From the NCBI GenBank assembly GCA_903895005.1, contig CAITSH010000291.1:1-8208 (forward strand): a stretch of 8,208 bases of DNA. Direction: 5' to 3'. Numbering within the stretch: the first letter of the stretch is position 1; every line of letters begins with the position of its first letter. Positions 6,507 through 8,208 of the stretch are shown here, one piece after another. The position numbers were made by a program, and so were the translations under genes. Source of the stretch: an uncultured Pseudomonadota bacterium (lineage in GTDB: Bacteria > Pseudomonadota > Gammaproteobacteria > Burkholderiales > SG8-39). Below the pieces are notes generated by a model, which was not told the DNA's origin, did no database searches, and saw only the letters and a list, made by a program, of their open reading frames with translations.

Positions 6507-7584
6507 GCAATCCGGTATCCGCGTTTTCGCGCGCGATGCTCATGGCCGACTGGCCGCCCATTGCAACCAGGCGCGGATTGGCGCCGGCCTCGAGGAGCAA
6601 CCTTGCCATCACCGATTCGCGCCGCATGACCGCGACCATCAGTGGCGTGAAACCATTGCTGTCACGCCGGTCGACGAACTTGCCGAAAGCAATGGTTTCA
6701 CGCACGCCAGCCTCGTCCCCCGACACGACCGCGGACATGATGTCGTTGTAGCGCGGAGTCGGCTGCGGCGTTGGTTCCGCCACCACAGCCGAGACCGGAG
6801 TCGCGGAGGTCACCGGTTTGGCGACGGGCGCACGCACGGTGCGCTTGCGCGGGGCAGGAAGCGGTTTGGGGTCGGCCTCAGGCGCCGTAGCGAGAAGCGA
6901 CCGGGCGGCGGGTTCCGGCTTTTCAAGCGCCGCAGCCGGCGCCGTCTTGATGTCTTTTGGCTCCTTGGCATCTTTTGCGTCTTTAGCCTCCTTTGCCACC
7001 GGTGCGGCTGGCCGCAGGGGCGCGATGGGGGCAGAAACCGCTACGGCAGCAGGCGCGTTGGCAGGGGCCGCCGCGGCTGTGGCGAGTGCAGAGGGCGACG
7101 CTGCGGGGGCTGCCGGTGCTGCGCTGGTTGCGTCCGGGGGCGCGGGAGCCGCTTGGGGGGCGGCCGCAACCGCGGGCACGGGAGCCTTGGCAGGCGGCTT
7201 TGCCGCCGCTTTGGCTTGGATGGGCGTCGGAGTCGCGGGCGCGTCATCAAACATGTCGACGTTCATCCCCAACACGAACACCGCAACAACGATGGCGACG
7301 ACGGGCAAAATCCAGATCACCAGGCCGGCGATAGCCCATTTGCGCTGCGCCCGGTTGAAGTGTTCGACGTCGTCCCAGCGCTTGTTGCGCCATGCCCACT
7401 CCCGGCCTTTGAGGCCGAGCATCACCCACACGACAAGGCCGATAAGCGGAATGAAAGTCGCTAGCGCAATCCAGGTCCGGTTGAACAATCCCCAGATCCA
7501 GCCCATCAAGAATGCGCCCCAACTCCAGCCGCGCACCTCGTCGGGAATTTCTGCAGCCTTGCCCTGGCCAGATGTGTTGTCCAT
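6469..7584 (-). CDS. Membrane protein with a GWxWGAF-type N-terminal module, Ala/Pro-rich linker and C-terminal ankyrin repeats
   Basis: A 371-residue protein in three parts. Residues 1-108 form a small membrane module: MDNTSGQGKAAEIPDEV, then GWSWGAFLMGWIWGLFNRTW (19-38), a helix to about 58, then EWAWRNKRWDDVEHFNRAQR (62-81) and a second helix (about 84-106). I know this module from small bacterial membrane proteins of unknown function, sometimes misnamed ribonuclease G. Residues about 112-278 are a low-complexity Ala/Pro/Lys linker containing KEAKDAKDAKEPKD. Residues about 279-368 carry roughly three ankyrin-like repeats, the clearest being DSNGFTPLMVAVMRRESVMARLLLEAGANP, which suggests protein binding on a flexible tether. 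The ATG at 7584 is chosen over GTG at 7590 because AAGGGGG lies 5 nt before the ATG and abuts the GTG. It follows pfp by 99 nt with no terminator seen. Its partner is unknown. Confidence 0.85.
   Translation of the reverse strand: MDNTSGQGKAAEIPDEVRGWSWGAFLMGWIWGLFNRTWIALATFIPLIGLVVWVMLGLKGREWAWRNKRWDDVEHFNRAQRKWAIAGLVIWILPVVAIVVAVFVLGMNVDMFDDAPATPTPIQAKAAAKPPAKAPVPAVAAAPQAAPAPPDATSAAPAAPAASPSALATAAAAPANAPAAVAVSAPIAPLRPAAPVAKEAKDAKDAKEPKDIKTAPAAALEKPEPAARSLLATAPEADPKPLPAPRKRTVRAPVAKPVTSATPVSAVVAEPTPQPTPRYNDIMSAVVSGDEAGVRETIAFGKFVDRRDSNGFTPLMVAVMRRESVMARLLLEAGANPRLVAMGGQSAMSIARENADTGLLALLRRYGVPDR
6770..7251 (-). repeat. Low-complexity Ala/Pro/Lys linker-coding segment
   Basis: About 160 codons within the ankyrin gene encode almost only Ala, Pro, Val, Ser, Thr and Lys, with a short tandem KDA/KDAKE unit near 6955-6990. 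Codons are GC-ending throughout, and there are no exact long DNA repeats. It acts as a disordered spacer between the membrane module and the ankyrin repeats. Such segments readily change length between strains. Confidence 0.6.
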
Positions 7585-7589
7585 GCCCA

Positions 7590-7596
7590 CCCCCTT
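7590..7596 (-). promoter_or_regulatory. Ribosome binding site of the ankyrin membrane protein, selecting ATG 7584
   Basis: The minus strand reads AAGGGGG-TGGGC-ATG, a 5-nt spacing to ATG 7584. The in-frame GTG at 7590 overlaps the end of this purine run and cannot use it. Confidence 0.6.
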
Positions 7597-7683
7597 AGAT
7601 CCCTAGATTAAGCGTCTGCGGGTCTTTGCCGCCTGCACTCCCCCGCTCGACCCTTTGCCGGGAAGACTGGATCATAGGCGCGT

Positions 7684-8208
7684 TCAGACTTCGAACGCAC
7701 CCAAACGTCGCTTTACCGGACTGTTTTTCAGCACCGGATAATCAGGAAGGCCGTTGCGAAACGGCGGTGGAACCTCGCCTCGTATCAGCGGGGTGAGGTA
7801 CTCGCGCGCTTTTTGCGTAATGCCAAAACCGCCCGCCCCGATGAACGAAGCCGGCAGTTTCTTTTCCTTGTTGGCGATGCGCGCAAGGGACGCCGGCTGC
7901 AGTTCCCAGCGGTAGGGCGACCGGCTGGTGCGGCAAATGGCCGGCATCACCGCGTTCATGCCGGAGAGGGCGTATCGAACCGCCGCCCTGCCGACCGCGT
8001 ACGACTGTTCCAGATCGGTCTTTGACGCAATGTGCCGGGCGGATCGCTGCAGGTAGTCGGCAAGCGCCCAGTGATACTTCAAGCCGAGTTTCTGGCGCAC
8101 GAGTTTCGCAACCAGTTCGCCCGCGCCACCCAGTTGCGCATGACCGAACGCATCCTTGATGCCGGACTCGGAGAAGAACTTGCCGTCGCGGGTGCGCAGC
8201 CCTTCGGA
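7684..8208 (-). CDS. pfp: PPi-dependent 6-phosphofructokinase, C-terminal 174 residues (5' end outside the window)
   Basis: The frame is open from the right edge to TGA at 7686-7684. Its start is outside the window, and internal GTGs such as the one at 8100 are not starts. The enzyme reversibly phosphorylates fructose 6-phosphate with PPi, replacing ATP-PFK and fructose bisphosphatase in one cytoplasmic step. The visible part begins SEGLRTRDGKFF, continues with ESGIKDAFGHAQLGG, and then has KYHWALADYLQRSARHIASK, the segment matching the sugar-phosphate-binding QR region of the phosphofructokinase fold. TDLEQSYAVGRAAV follows, and the tail ends with ANKEKKLPASFI, GFGITQKAREYLTPLIRGE and PPPFRNGLPDYPVLKN, which are characteristic of proteobacterial PFP rather than ATP-PFK. 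The GGDD-type PPi/ATP discriminating loop is not in the window, so phosphoryl-donor choice rests on overall resemblance. It is the first gene of the block that leads to hppA. Confidence 0.92.
   Translation of the reverse strand, partial: SEGLRTRDGKFFSESGIKDAFGHAQLGGAGELVAKLVRQKLGLKYHWALADYLQRSARHIASKTDLEQSYAVGRAAVRYALSGMNAVMPAICRTSRSPYRWELQPASLARIANKEKKLPASFIGAGGFGITQKAREYLTPLIRGEVPPPFRNGLPDYPVLKNSPVKRRLGAFEV

Noticed and set aside
6955..6990. The short repetitive patch encoding KDAKDAKE, considered as a DNA repeat element
   Set aside because: It has only two to three imperfect units, it is in frame, and it is explained by the low-complexity linker. There is no sign of a CRISPR or mobile element.
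6364..7464. Plus-strand frames of 366 codons (6364-7464) and 262 codons (6818-7606) opposite the ankyrin gene
   Set aside because: They arise from the GC-biased Ala/Pro linker. The translations are Arg/Gly or Ala/Gly low-complexity mirrors, while the minus-strand frame has membrane helices, ankyrin motifs and a good Shine-Dalgarno.

Overview
The window reads as a high-GC pseudomonadotal chromosome, most likely beta- or gammaproteobacterial. The clues are a PPi-dependent phosphofructokinase of proteobacterial type, a K+-independent H+-pyrophosphatase, and small membrane proteins typical of that group. The organism cannot be fixed more closely from sequence alone. Every gene I can support lies on the minus strand, so the text below follows transcription from high to low coordinates. 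No RNA gene, insertion sequence, CRISPR array or other mobile element was seen.

Right half (8208 to 3188), a pyrophosphate-energy block. It opens with the C-terminal 174 codons of PPi-dependent 6-phosphofructokinase (pfp), cut by the window edge. Next is a membrane protein with an N-terminal GWxWGAF-type module, a roughly 160-residue Ala/Pro/Lys linker and C-terminal ankyrin repeats. Third is a two-module membrane ORF that looks like two genes joined in frame, with a very strong Shine-Dalgarno and ATG inside it. The block ends with hppA, which has its own extended -10 promoter and closes at a clear Rho-independent terminator. PFP makes or uses PPi in glycolysis/gluconeogenesis, and HppA couples PPi hydrolysis to proton export, so the pair forms a PPi-recycling module. 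The two membrane proteins between them have no known role in it.

Left half (3071 to 1), a second transcriptional block. It contains a small membrane-anchored Mrr-like nuclease-fold protein with a degraded catalytic motif, a 225-bp gap, and an exported methyltransferase-fold protein (COG4798 type). A divergent NRAMP/SLC11 transporter follows, in which the transition-metal-binding Asn and Met are replaced. The last gene is the start of a probable isoprenylcysteine-carboxyl-methyltransferase-like membrane protein, which runs off the left edge. The last three genes are separated by only 19 and 2 nt, so they are very probably co-transcribed.

The most interesting points are the altered metal site of the NRAMP protein, the fused or overlapping two-module gene at 5493-6506, the uncharacterised membrane proteins between pfp and hppA, and the degenerate Mrr-like protein. 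Nothing here proves a wholly new system.
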